Below, piece by piece: positions 13,008 through 26,300 of a stretch of DNA of 64,000 nt. The stretch comes from Silurus meridionalis (Eukaryota; Chordata; Actinopteri; Siluriformes; Siluridae), in NCBI RefSeq assembly GCF_014805685.1, contig NC_060886.1, forward strand, positions 24,029,108 to 24,093,107, written 5' to 3'. The notes under the pieces were generated by a model. The model worked only from the letters and a program-made list of their open reading frames with translations, was not told the DNA's origin and searched no databases. Position 1 is the stretch's first letter. Each line of letters begins with the position of its first letter. Both the position numbers and the translations under genes were made by a program.

Positions 13008-16000
13008 GTGTGTTTATGTTCTTGAACTGAAATGCCATGTCTAAAACTGTCTCCATCAGTGCACCCTTTTAGTTATCACTAAAAATTCATCAACTTCAAC
13101 AACAATAGTAAAGATTACAGAACACATATACTGAAAACGAAAACGAATACCATAAAATAAAAGTGGCCTGTTTTCTATTTACTTATAATAAACAGGATTA
13201 GATATTGTACTGCAGTCATCACCTAGAGCAGTGGTCCCCAACTTTTTTTATGCCACGGACCGGTTTAATGTCAGACAACCGTCTTTAAGGTGTGGTGGAT
13301 AAATACAACAAAAAATTATATGACCAGCATAAAAACTGCCATTTTCTAAATATAATAATAAACATGAAAGTCAACAGTGTTGTTTTTTGTTTATTTACCT
13401 AGCTTGGGGGTTTCAATTTAGCAGCAATATATTATGTGTTACCGGCCGGAGCAGCCCTTTTTAAAAGGTAACCGATGTAGGTAAAACATGTGACCGAGGG
13501 AAGCATCTTGACATGCATCAAGAGTGAGTCATTGACAGATGTGGTGGAGAGAATCCGGTAATTATCCAAAATAAAACATTGTTCAAAATCAGATAATAAA
13601 TAAAACTAAAATATGTAAGATATGTATACTTTCTGTGCGGCCCAGTAAAAATTTACCCACGGACCGGTGCCTATCCGCAGCCTGGGGGTTGGGGACCACT
13701 GACCTAAAGGATCTTAAGTCTGGTTAAAACCACTGTTATGACCACTTATTTATAGTTTTGGGCCATCATAAGATATAACTGATTTGATCTACAAACTTAC
13801 CCACAGATAGTTAAGTGAGTATTGTTTAAAATTGCTCACTCTAACCAGACACTTATTGATTACACAGATATGGCATTACATTACATAAAGGCTTAGCTGT
13901 TGCAAATAAAACAATGAAGATTTTAGCAATTAACATAACCTATATATACATGTCACACTTTCGAAAATGTCTGTTTTGCACTGGTCAGGAATTGATCTCT
14001 ATTGGATCAGCATACAATCCCTCGGAGCTTATAATTATTCGAACAAATACTCAAGACCCCAATAAGTGTTTCCAAGTGTTTTGGAAAGAGGTACAGAAGC
14101 ATTTAGCACACACACACACACGTGTGGGTGTGTGTGTGTGTGTGTTGTCCGTATAAAAATAACAAAAATGAATACTGTACGTGTAAACATAGGGTTTGAT
14201 GTAAACATCAGCTTTTTTTAACGTCTTTTTTTAACATCAGCTTTTTTTAACGGCTTAAGCTTCTGTTTGTTCATGAAACGCTCTGGGTGTGGCATTTTCT
14301 TCGCCCCCCACACAACCCACCAAGAACCTGCGCACTACCTTGGCGCTGGTGGGGAAGGCTGGTGGGGAAGGTGTGCACAGCCCCAACCTCAACCCAGCAC
14401 TTCCTACTGACAAGTGCAGAGACAGAGTGTCATGACACGCTCTTCCCCTGTGCAGGGACTGTCCCCTCATGGGGCTTTGGCCCAGTCTGAGGACTGTCAT
14501 CTCCAGAAAGAGGGCTACAGCCAAAAAGCACTATGGGGAATGACCAGAGGGCATGTAGCACCACTCTTCTCGGTGCCCATTTACCCCTGGCCCACTCGGG
14601 CACCTGGCTCGTTAACCCTGCTATGAAATGTGCTTCAGGGCATGGCCAGCTCCAACAAGCTCCCTCCTTGGTGGGAGTCAGGAGTCTCTCGTCTCTAGAG
14701 CCGTGTCAGGGCACCACCCTGGCTCTAAACACCGGAGGTCAGTCTTGAGAGAACGAAACCCCTAAGAGAGGTGTTCATTTTCCCATATTCCCATTTTGCA
14801 GAAATCAATTTACTGATCTTAAGTAGAACCGTCCATCTGGTAGATGGCTTATGATTTAGGAGAAACATATTCATAGTTGTCTTTTTAATATCCTGAAAGA
14901 TTGTGGTGGTTTTAATTAATTTTTTACAAGGGGCCACATGAGAAACCTGAATTGTGTCAGAGGGCCACACCAACGATAACTTGAACTTAATTCTGCTAAA
15001 CTTTCTTCCATTGTAAAATGCACTATTAATTATATAATTATATATTTTGAATAGCTGGTACTGATAATCGGAAAAATAAAACTATTCTGTAAATATTTAT
15101 ATTAGGCAGTGTGAAATTGTGATGTAAAGGGTTAAATAAGAAAACAAAAACAATTATAAGAGTCCAATAAGCATTCCTTAATAAACTCTCCGTCAGATAA
15201 CGCCTTACTTTTTTTGGCGATTTTGTGAGAAATGACATAACTTGTCCTGACAGGAATCTCTGGGGGTGTGAAGTTTCGTAAAAGGTCCTTTTGGGTTTGC
15301 AGTTTTGCTAGCAATGCATCAGACTCCCGCATTTCATTAGACAGATTTCTGTATTTATCCTCTTGCTTGGTCGTGTAGTGGCGATTCAAATTATTATCCT
15401 TTAACACAGATTAAGCACATGGCTTTACCTTTAATAAATTTTGTGTTATGCCTTTTGCCTTGGCACCATCACTGGAAAACTTTCTTGCCTTTTCAAAAAC
15501 GTCCGCTACAGATGTGCTCGGATTGATTTTACTTTTCTGTGCCGCATTCTTCTTATATTTAGAATGGCAATCGGGATGGTTGGATTTTAGGTGATAAATG
15601 AAACCCGAATTGGAGAAACTCTTTGAGAAACCTCTTGAAATTTCAGCATTGCATGTTTTGCAAATTGCTATCCGTGGGTCTTTCTCCGAGATATTGAAAT
15701 AAGTCCACAGACATGTTGGCTTTTATCCAGATAACCGTGTGCTGGCTGCGCTTTTTAATTGTGTCATTGCAATTGTGTTTCGGCCGTGTTGTTTCGGTGA
15801 TTTAAGTATTTCGGCCGAATTTTCGGTGCATCCCTATAATTTATGATTGGCCTCATGCGGACAGGGACGTACAAAGGGCCGGATGTGGCCCGTGGGCTGT
15901 AGTTTGCCCAGGTCTGGCTTAGAGTCTCTGATACTCTTGTTTGTGTCAAGGGCCCTCTCTATTGATTGCTTGCAAACTCTGTAGTGTCCTCTTGAACTAC

Positions 16001-17253
16001 AATTTCAAACTCCAGCCATTCTGCAAAATCCTTAAGTGAAGGGATGGACAAAATGCAGATGGGCAAACTTCCGGAACCCAGATCTCAGGTCAGATGTCAG
16101 GTCTTGTTCAAAAGGAAATAAGTGAATAAGTAACCAGCATGGCATGCAGAATTGCCAGGCAGGGTCATTAGGGTCCCAGTATAGAGGATTTAAGGGGTCC
16201 TTTCTGTGAGCGTAATACACCTCTAATCTATTACCTCCTTGTGGCATATAATAAAAGGAAAATTCTATTCATTATATCATATGCTGTAGTTTTTCGCTGT
16301 GGAGGTCTTTGCGACTTGTCTTTGGCCTGTTGCTCTCGTTGATATTTATGACGTGGAGCTGGTACAGGTCAAAATGTTGTTTCGAAGGACTAAACCCATA
16401 GCAGGAGGTGTGGTGCTAGTTCAGGATGACTGGTACTATACTGCCTTGGAGGGGTGGCAGGAGACAGGAACTGACCTCCAGCCTGTTGCTGAGGGTTGGG
16501 TCGGGAGGGTCATCTTCCTCCTGACTAGCACACTTAGCTCATATTTTGACTGATGTGGCATTTATTCCTTTGGTAAGTCCCGCTCGAAAGCGCATGAATA
16601 AATGGTTGGGTATCTCTTTGCTATTTATAACAATTTGGCTGACTCAAAATGTTGACCCACAAGAGGCTGCCCAGAGACAAAACAAAGACATACTTGCCTT
16701 CAGGGAATAAAACATTTATTTTCACCGCTTTCTTTTATCCTTTTACAGAAGAATTGTCAGATGGTGCAGTTTTGCATTCCTTGTCTATTGGGTGCTGATT
16801 GGCTCACGCAGTGTGAGCTGTGCATGTGTGCCTCAATGTCAAATCTCAAGAGTTTTAATAGACATTTTGAGGCTTTTTTTAATCCCCCACTTTTACTCAA
16901 AGTAAATATTAAATAAGTTACTTATTATTTTTACTTAAATAAACTAACAGACAAGTAATTTTACTTGTATGTATGTAAAATTTAATCTTAGTAATTGTAC
17001 TTTTACTTTAGTAGAATATTCTTGAGTACTCTTCCCACCTCTGTCTCAAACTCACTGAAATGTTCTCATCTCAGGGGTGTTCAATGAATGCTATCGCTAT
17101 GACCAGCAGAGAGCACAGAAGTTGCTGACCCGTGTCTCTCCATCATGGGGTAGAACAACCAGTCTATGCCTTGCTCTCGAAGCCCAAGACAAAACCTTCA
17201 TAGCTCACTCAGGGGTCCAGGTAAACAGTGTGGCTTAAAAATCTAAACAAAAA

Positions 17254-17326
<73 letters not shown>

Positions 17327-20300
17327 TATAAAAACATTATAATTGGATATAATGTGTTTAAATTAATCCTGTTTTCTCAGGCTTTGTTAACTCAGATCTG
17401 GTATGGAGAGTTAGGAGTGGAAAATCCACATTGGAAGCTGCTGCTCTGCATGTTTTTCTTTCCTCTGATTTACACCGGATTTCTGGTCTATAGGTAACAG
17501 AAGATTATTTGACAAAAACCTGTATACCAATGCATCCTGGTCTTGTTCCTGTCTTGCAATGTTTCTTATAAAATTAGGGTGACATTTTCTTATTCATAAG
17601 AACCTTGTGTTTGTACATGAAAGGCTAGGAAGGAAAGTCAGGCACTGGAATAATAGATATTATCAGGCCACCTATATTATAATTACAGTATAAATGTAAA
17701 GATGTGTGTCTATTTGTCCCTTTTAGGCGTGATGAGGACATCCGCAAGGAAGCAGAGAGGACAGAAGAGGAGAAGCTGGTTATGGATTCAGTGAATGGGA
17801 CGCCGTTTAATGGCAAGAACAAACCTAGCTTCAGGTAATGTCTTTTGTCTTCGATTATGTCTTGGTCTTTAAGTAGTTTAACAATATTGTTAAACCATTA
17901 TTGTAAAAATAGCTGGCAACAAAAGTGAGTACACTCTGTACTGTAAGTAAGTACATCCTGTAAGCACCAAGTGATAACAGCTGTATGTCGTTTAACCATG
18001 CAAAGACACATGTCCTTTACATCATGTTTGTTTTTGTCTGTTCCAAAGAAATTTGTATCTTGTATTAGAATTGTTACTCTCCACAAAGATGGCCTATGCT
18101 ATAAGAAGATTTGTAACACCCTGAAACAGTACAATTACAGTTACATTACAGTAGCCAGGGACATACAGAGGTTTGCAAGACGGGTTCCACTCGGAACAGG
18201 CTTCGCCAGGGTCACTCAAAGAAGTTGAGTCCTTGTGCTGTGCATTAGGTGCATTAGCTAGCTTCGGAAAATAGATGCATGAGTGCTGCCAGCATTTCTT
18301 TAAAGGCATCACATACAAAATGTCCGCTTGTCAGTGCTCAGACCATATGCCACAAACTGTAACAAGTCGGTTTACATGGCCATCTTCCCAGAAGGAAGCC
18401 TCTTTTGAAGCTGAAGATGGTGTTTGGCATGTGTGGTGACACCCTGGTGAGGAACACAAAGTGTCTTGCCTACAGTCAAGCATGGTGGTGCTAGCATCAT
18501 GTTCTGGGGCTGCGTGAGTGCTGCTGGTACTGGTGTAGGGTGTGCTGCGTGTTAGTCTTCCTCGTGCTGTTGTAAAAGATTACTAAAATTGATTGCAATT
18601 TGTAATATGAAACAAATTTTTAACCTCTAATCTAATTTCAATTTCTAATAAAGATTTAACTTGAATCAATGATCACCTTATTGGTTGTTCTTTAATTTTC
18701 ATAGATAATTCTAAGCATTCCGTTTATTTAATTAATCATATATCATGGACCCAGAATCGCTTAGAGCCTTGTGCTTGGCTAACTATACCTGCTCATGGAT
18801 GCAAATTGGCCAGTCCAAATCTTAGTCGGAGTATAAACCGGTAAGCTAATATTCTTTAAGTAGGCTGCTCAATGCTTGCTCATGCATAAAGAATAAATGA
18901 TTTAGTCACTTTGTCATAACTTGCTAAGTCAGTAAGAGCCACTACACATGCTAAAGGACACAAACTCGCCAGTCTGAATCTTAGTCAGAGGATAAATCAG
19001 AAAGTCCCAGACATTGTACTCTATGCTCCATCCGTTCATAAACCTTCTGTATGTGCTATCCTGGTCATAGATTTACAAGTTTACAGAAGAATTGTTAAAG
19101 AGTCACTGTACCTGGAAATAAAGACACACAGAGACTGTGTAGGAAGTGACAACAGAATGCTTCCCTGAGTGTTTCACCAAATTACCTCAAATACCCATAC
19201 TGTCAGGAATCCACCTGCCACGCCTTCTTTGGTGGCTGTCATGCTGCCGCTTTCTCTGAAGCTCCCAGCTTCATCACACACACCTGAGGCTCATTAACCA
19301 TGCAGCCCTATATAAACCCTTCACTTTCACTCGTCACTTGTTTCAACGGACCTTTAAAAACATGATCAGGTTATCACTGTGGTCACCGCGTGACCTGATC
19401 GGTCGCAGCAAGACCTACCGGGACAAGGGGAGGTTTTCTATCTGCCGCGATGAAGGGGCAATCGAGCTCCGCTTCGGATTACACCCGGAAGCTCGCTGCC
19501 GCTCCTCGCGATTCTTTCGCGCTGGCGCTAGAACAAGCAAGCGCTTGCGAGTGCTCCGCTCCAGAGTTTTGACGCGCGCTTCCGCTCCATCTCAGACTGC
19601 TACGGGCAGGCCGCTCCACCCCAGAGTTTCCACGAGCGCTCTGCTGCGCTCCAGGGTTTCCATGAGTGTTTCGATCCGCTCCAGGGTTTCCACAAGTGCG
19701 CCACCCTGTTCCGGGTTCCTGTGGATGCGCCGCCCCAGAGTTTCCACGAGCGTGCGAAGAGGATGTCGTACCGCCGCCTGGTTGCGACAGGTACATCGTA
19801 CCACCGCCAGGCCTGGGAGCTCTCCTGAAGGCGACGTCTTGCCTCTGAGCTCCTCCGATGGCGACGTCTCGCCTCTGAGCTCCTCCGATGGCGATGTCTC
19901 GCCTCTAAGATCCTCCGATGGCGACGTTTTGCCTCAGAAGGTTATATGTCGCCCGAGAGCTCCTCAGAAGGTGACATCGTGCCTATGAGCCCCGCAAAGG
20001 GCATTGCTCAGTCTCTGGACACCACCAAGGTCCCGGTCTCCACTGAAAGCATCACTTGGTCTCTGAACTCCACCGAGGGCGTCGTTCTGCTCCCGATTAC
20101 CGCAGAGAGTGTTGCTCGGTCTCCAAAATCTGCTGCGGACGTAGCTCCGCTCCTGACCCCCGTGGTGGGCACCCCTGGTTCCAGATCTATACTAAGGGTG
20201 TCGCTCCGTTCCGGGTCTCCATGGTGGACATCACTCTGCTCCAGTCCTTCGGGTGGGCGTCTCTCCGCTCCAGACCTCCACAGTGGGCGTCACTCCACCC

Positions 20301-23300
20301 CTGATCACCAGAGAGGACGTCGCTCGGCCTCTCGTCTCCACCGTAAAGGTCGCTTGGCCTCTGGACTCCGCTGGGGGTGCAGCTTGGTCCCTGTCCTCCA
20401 CTGAAGGCGTCTCTCCGCCTTCGGTCTCTGCTGAAGGCGTCTCTTCGTCTCTGGTCTCCGCTAAAGGCCAAGGACATCATGCCAATCCAGGTTTCCATGG
20501 TAGACGTAGCTCCGCCCCGGGCCTTTGTGGGGGGAAATCAGTCCGCTCCTGACCTCCGTGGTGGGCACCCCTCCACTCCAGACCTCCACGAAGAAAATCG
20601 CTTAGTCTCCAGTTTCTGCCGAGGGTGTCGCTCTGTTCCAGGTCTCCAGGGTAGACATCGCTCTGCTCCAGACCTTCGTGATGGATGTCGTTCTGCTCCA
20701 GTCCTCCGTGGTGGGCGTCGCTCCACTTCAGACCTCCGCAGTTGGCATCGCGCCGCCCCTGTTTTTTGCCAGCAGCGTCTCTCCGCCTCCAGTCTCCGTT
20801 GACTGCCGCCGGTCTTCGCCGAGGACGTCGCTCAGCCTCTGGTCTCCGCCCAGGACTGTGCTCCGTTCCTGGCCTCCGCGATGGACTGCGCTCTATTCCG
20901 GACCTCCGCTAAGGGCGTTGTTTTGTCCCAGGTCTCCAGAGTAGGCATCGTTTGGTTCCAGCTCTCTACCGTGGATTTCGCTCCACCTCGGGTCCCTCTT
21001 GGCCTTCCCTGGTTCTGCGGCAATTATAATCGCCTCCCCTTCGACCCTGGACGGATAGCGAGGCCCTTCTCCAAGTGCCCTGGCCCACCAGGCGTATGTG
21101 GGTCTGGTGCGCCAGGTGCTGCACCTTAAGGGGGTGGGGGTTGGGCTAATGTCAGGAATCCACCTGCCATGCCCCCTTCGGTGGCTGTCAAGCTGCCCCT
21201 TTCTGTAAAGCTCCCGGCTTTATCACACACCTGAGGCTTATTAACCACGCAGCCCTATATAAACCCTTCACTTTCACTTACTCACTGTTCGTTCTACTTG
21301 CTTATGTGGGAGAACATTCCAGGACTTCTTGTGTGGATAATCTTCATATTTGTTCATTTGTTTAATGGATTTTATGCTCCGTCATTAAAACCTCCATTTC
21401 ACTACTTCCGTTTCTGTTTTCCATCTCTCCGAAACCCTGACAAGTAATAAAGGTTTTGCAAACCCTTTCTTGGGACAGGAGGTGACCTAAAGACCAAATT
21501 TAACCAAAGATAAGGATCAAGGATGGGTGAAAGGTCATCTGAACAAATGGCTTTCTCTCCTCAGATTAAAGAGATCCTCCACTCAGATTTTGTTATAAAG
21601 TTAATAAAGTTGCATGTCAGTTCTCAGGGTCTAACCTTATGAAGAGATCTGTCCATTTTTACACTGGGGAGCTGTGAGGGAAACATGGATTCCAACATGT
21701 ACTGTGACATTCTGAAGCAAAACATGATGCCCTCCCTTCAGAAACTAGGCTGAACAACAGTTTTCCGCCAAGATGAAAACTGCCTTGCTGAGGAATCTGA
21801 AGGTGAAGATGATGGAGTGGCCAAGTATTTTTTTTGAGCACATGTTGGGCATCCTCAAGCGGAAGGTGGAGAAACACCATGTGTCTAACAACCAGCGGCT
21901 TTGTGGTGTCATTATGTAGGAGTGAAGAATAAAGGAGAATTTATGGCTGTATGTTGAGGTATTTTTAGAGGATAGTAAATCTGTACTGCTTTACAAGCTG
22001 CACATTGGCTACTCTAAAATATCTACAAGTTTAATTTCTACAGTATTGTCCCTTGAGAAGATATACTAAAATGGTTGCTGAAATGTAAGGAGTGTACTTA
22101 CTTTTGTGAAATACTGTAAAGGCATATCATTTATATATGTATGTTTTTATACATTAATCAGCAACAAAATGGAAAAACATTTTATTATTTGCCTAAAAAT
22201 GCATATTTCTGTTATTTTAAGAAAAGATTGTTATTCTCCAACTAGTAACCAGGCTGACACGAGCTCTGTGCATTCACTAAACTGCTGGATGAGATTACTG
22301 GGTCTGTACACCTGCCCTCAGGTGAAGTTCTACTGGAACATCCTGTCTTATTTTGGATTCCTGTTCCTCTTCGCTCTGGTGTTGATAACAGACTTTCAGC
22401 CAATGCCATCTTGGAAGGAATTGTTCCTGTATGTCTGGTTTGCTTCTCTCATGCTTGAGGAGGTCAGACAGGTAAGAAGGACACGGAGCTTTGAATCAAA
22501 TAATGCATATATATGTTTGTTCAACATTCATAATATTACTTTATTAAATCCCAGCAGAATGTCAAATATATGATTACATTATATGCCTATAAGATTATAT
22601 CTGCCATTCTTCCACATAGAAACTAATAATACTGAAAGATGTGAAATCTTTGGATTACTTTAAAATATCTATGCAGAACTGAAACATATACAAATCAAAC
22701 AACCAGATATCAGTGTAAGCATTATTATACACAACAATTTGTATCTTGTTTGATATTTATATCAAAAGACCTCTGCTTATACCATCTTCCAACGGTATAC
22801 AGTGCGATGGGTTGAAGAGCATTTTTCTATCTGAGTAGCATTTACATTTACGGCATTTGGAAGACGCCCTTATCCAGAGAGATGAACAAAAGTGCTTCGA
22901 AGTCCCTATAATTGAGTAAATTATTGAAAGTAAAATAAGGTACCAGTAGCCATGGCAAGTAGTTTGGGCATATTTTATGCATTGCAATTGAGTGGAATCT
23001 TTGCTATTGTCTTTTTATCTGCCTTTGGGTGTTTCCAGTATAGGATGTACAGCCACCAGAATAAAGAAACTATTGATTGGACTAATGAATGCACACTTAA
23101 GTATTTATGGAGATGTCAGGCAATCTTTGACAGTCTCTGACAATTCTGCTCCTCAGAACACAACATGAACTGCAAATATGGCCACCAGGGACCACACATC
23201 CCAATAACCTATCACTATCACTAATCTTCCTTTGTTCTGCCCTTTTGATGTGATTTGTAACTTGCATGAACTTTGCCTGTCCCTGGATTATGACTTTGTT

Positions 23301-26300
23301 TACTGTTTGGAGTAGTGTGCCTCTTTTATACTCAGTAAAACCACTCAGAGCATCTTCATTTATCATGACTAACGTGTTTTCATGTCTCCTTCTTCTTAGA
23401 TTTTCTATGATTTTAATGGATTTACTCTTTGGAAGAAAGTGAATATGTATATTAAAGACTCATGGAACATTTTGGACATGTTGTCAATATTGCTTTTCGT
23501 CACCGCCTTGGCTTGCAGGTTAGCTTCTTAAACACTAAAGTAAATTCCATATTAATTTAATTATTTATTTTTTTCCGAAGTGTTCATATCAGCTCATAGC
23601 CTTAAGCGGAGTTGATACTTAATAAGACCCTTTGTTTTTCACCAGGCTTCAGGCTTCAAGTACAGTGTTTTATGTGGGAAAAATCATCCTCTGTATCGAC
23701 TTCATCATCTTCAGTTTGCGCCTGATGGCTATCTTCACCATCAGCAAGACCTTAGGACCTAAGATAATCATAGTCAGGAGAATGGTAAGAATAACAGAAC
23801 ACACTAAATGAATAATTCCACAGCAGAAACCCAGATGTAGATGAAGCTGGTTAATCCAGATGCAAAAGTTTGCTCGTCCGATTTTCATATAAAAGGAGTT
23901 ATTAACTGATGTACTTGTGTATGTATGTGTCCATAAATAAAACTTAAATTTATGGACACATACATGGTGAGATGTTTAATGTATTTGTTCTTTATTTTTT
24001 CTCTGTAGATAATGGATATGATCTTCTTCTTGTTCCTGCTTAGTATTTGGGTGGTCGCATATGGAGTGGCCACGCAGGCCATCCTGGTTGAAAATGAGGA
24101 TCGAATTAACTGGATTATACGTGGTGCTGTCTATGAGCCCTACCTCATCATATTTGGAAACATGCCTGATAATGTGGACAGTAAGTAAAAAAGTTACAAA
24201 TTCTATTCCAACAGAGTTATTACTAAAGCAATTAGGATTTTTTTTTTTTTTTTAGGAAATTAGGATGAATTTCAAAGATTCTCCTACTTATGTAGCCCTC
24301 TCACTGATTCACTGGCTCAAACTATGTCTAGGGTAATTTTACACGTGAGAGGCACATCTAAATTTGCTTGGTGTAATTTGTTTACTACCAAAGTAACTCC
24401 AAAATACTGTTATTAACCTCAGGCTTCAGACTTTAGTGTTTCTTTTAGACATTCTCTTCTATCACTCAGAAATAACTTAAAAATATATTGTATGAACAAA
24501 CATTTATTAACAGAAACAAATGTAAAGAAGACAAAATAAAAGAAAACCCCACAAAAGAAATAGTACCCAGCTGGGATTTAAGTCTCTGGTTGGCGCGCTA
24601 CGTTGGAGCTCATGTGAAAGTGTGTGCAGTTGCTAGTACTCATGAAATCCAATGGAACAGTGAAACTTGTACACGAAGCACACACTTGGATTATCCGTTC
24701 AATCGATTCAGTTTTCCCTGGTGCTCATCCATGAACACGCACTGTGCGAATCATCCATCCGATGATGTAAACGAGGCAGAGATGCAGCATAGACCACCAC
24801 ATGTCCTCGGTCTCCCCGGAAAAATCGCGCGGCCTTCACTGTCTCCGTTGTTCACTCACTGCAGATGACCATTCGCGTTGCAAATCGTTCCACAACGTTT
24901 GTACAGTCAAACTTTATGACTTTGCAGAATGTACGACTCACATAAAGCTAACGTAGTCCTGTGATTAAGATAACTGTGTCATCTTTGTCCTTCACATTAA
25001 CGCGTGTACCTGACTTCATCCACAATTATTTTTCTAAACAGTCTTTTCTCTGTTCAGTGTTCCTATATATAGTCCACAACCCAGACTTTACACCTGCACC
25101 GCACGATTAGCACACCTTTTTCTTTTTTTCCCGGACTCCTCGTGTCGTCCTTCTCTCTCACACTTCACTTCCTCCCTCCCCTTTCACCTCTGACCTTGAC
25201 CTCAGAGGTCAGTCAGAAAACACCTTATTCTTTAAACAACAATTTTTTTTATAACAGTTTTTTTTTTAAATGAACAAGTTTTAACTCTTTGTGTAAAAAA
25301 AAATAAAAACCAAATAATTATAAGACCCTAATTTAGCAGGGCTCTACACTTAATACATAGTAAAGTGCTAATTTCACACCAGAATCTGCACTAAACTCTA
25401 GTTTCCACAATGCACCTGCACCTACTAACATGGACACCATCAACTACAACACTTACACACCACATTTACTGTCCCTTTATAGTCACATGATTACTGATTA
25501 CATACACCAGGACTCACACATATAGCACCATCACCACACCTTCAATTGTAAATTATACATTACACTGAGTGTAGTGAACTACAGTGTAGTGTATTCCACT
25601 GCAGTATCAAACCTTCAATTTATGTCTGTTTCTGGCTTTGACCCTAGCATTGTTCTTGTGTTTATGGATATTTGTCAGCCAGTCACACAAACACCACTGC
25701 GGTCACAGCGCCCGCTTCTTTTCGCTTTTTTTCCTTTAAAACTCAGTTTCCCGGCTCTCTACCTTGGACTGGTTTCAAACATGTTCTTGCCCTCAGACCC
25801 GCCCCTTGCTTCATGCTCCAATCATCTTGGATAATGAGTGAGTGGGGTGTCCAGCAGCACGGCCCTATCCCTGTCGGACATTTCCGAGACGGTGAGCCAG
25901 AGGTGCCTCTCTGCCGAGATGAGGGCACCATAGACCAGCCATTGGCCATAGCGGTCTCTTTAGTGGCTCTGAGAGCCAGGTCCACGGTACGGTGGAGCTC
26001 GTGATCTGGCCACCCAGGGCACCTCTCACATCCAGCTCATGCAGCAGGTCAGCCTGATACGCCTGCAGAACCGCCATGGTGTGCAGGGACACAGCGGCTT
26101 AACCTGTCGAGGCGTAAGCCTTACCCACGAGCGCCGACGTATTAGGCAGGCACTCTGTGGGTAATGTCAGGATCTGTAAATCAGAGTCAAAAAGGGGCTG
26201 AAGGGGTGGGCAGAAAGGCTCCGTCTATAACCATGACACCTCAGTGTACAGGTAGGGAAAGAACGGGAGGCCGCAACATGGAGGTTGCGAGACAGGTGTC

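Larger units (their letters stand above)
10752..14836 (+). repeat. Tandem duplication, unit 2 (about 4.09 kb)
   Basis: Direct repeat of 6686-10751, with no spacer. It ends GAACCGTCCAT, after which the sequence (CTGGTAGATGG) is unique. It contains exon c', a second copy of the DNA transposon with its hAT insert, the short hAT MITE and the GC-rich block. Confidence 0.95.
19200..21442. mobile_element. Nested LTR-type element with tandem coding-like repeats
   Basis: TGTCAGGAATCCACCTGCC occurs at 19201 and 21150, each followed by about 120 bp of nearly the same sequence containing CAGCCCTATATAAACCC, a TATA box. The second copy runs on to CCCTGACA at about 21442, giving a plausible 290-bp LTR (TG...CA). 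The first copy diverges after about 19340. The middle is GC-rich and repetitive. No RT, RNase H or integrase was seen, so it is non-autonomous or deleted. No matching flank duplication was found. Confidence 0.6.
18534..21663. mobile_element. LTR-type insertion inside the Tc1 element (TG...CA ends, 4-bp duplication)
   Basis: Begins TGTAGGG and ends TTTTTACA. CTGG flanks both sides (18530-18533 and 21664-21667), and removing the insert plus one CTGG restores the Tc1 reading ...ACTGGGGAGCT. Short duplications and TG/CA ends are LTR-retrotransposon hallmarks. Outside the inner element it has AATAAAGG near 21447 and no coding sequence, which suggests a solo LTR later hit by a second element. Inference. 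Confidence 0.6.
17895..22118 (+). mobile_element. Tc1-like element, interrupted by a 3.1-kb insertion
   Basis: The left part begins near GCTGGCAACAAAAGTGAGTA and contains [16 protein letters not shown] and [11 protein letters not shown], the paired-like DNA-binding motifs of Tc1 transposase. It stops at GTGCTGCTGGTACTGG (18533). The transposase resumes at 21664 (CTGGGGAGCTGTGAGGG...) and the element ends GTGTACTTACTTTTGTGAAA. The protein is broken by stops and the DDE region is split by the insertion. Confidence 0.8.

Noticed and set aside
16032..16553. Coding exons in the intron before exon d
   Set aside because: Two open stretches on opposite strands have no splice sites that fit the trpm2 frame and no recognised similarity.
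19338..20800. Host secreted or repeat-rich protein gene
   Set aside because: Open frames exist on both strands and change from unit to unit. The region sits between LTR-like repeats, inside a Tc1 element. Low-complexity repeats explain the open frames.
22838..22925. trpm2 exon between S2 and S3 exons
   Set aside because: The segment is a dispersed repeat also seen at 7520 and 11590. Exons g and h already join in phase.
25574..26004. Host gene on the + strand
   Set aside because: The + frames here are the reverse of a DIRS gag fragment whose - strand reading matches conserved ORF1 motifs.
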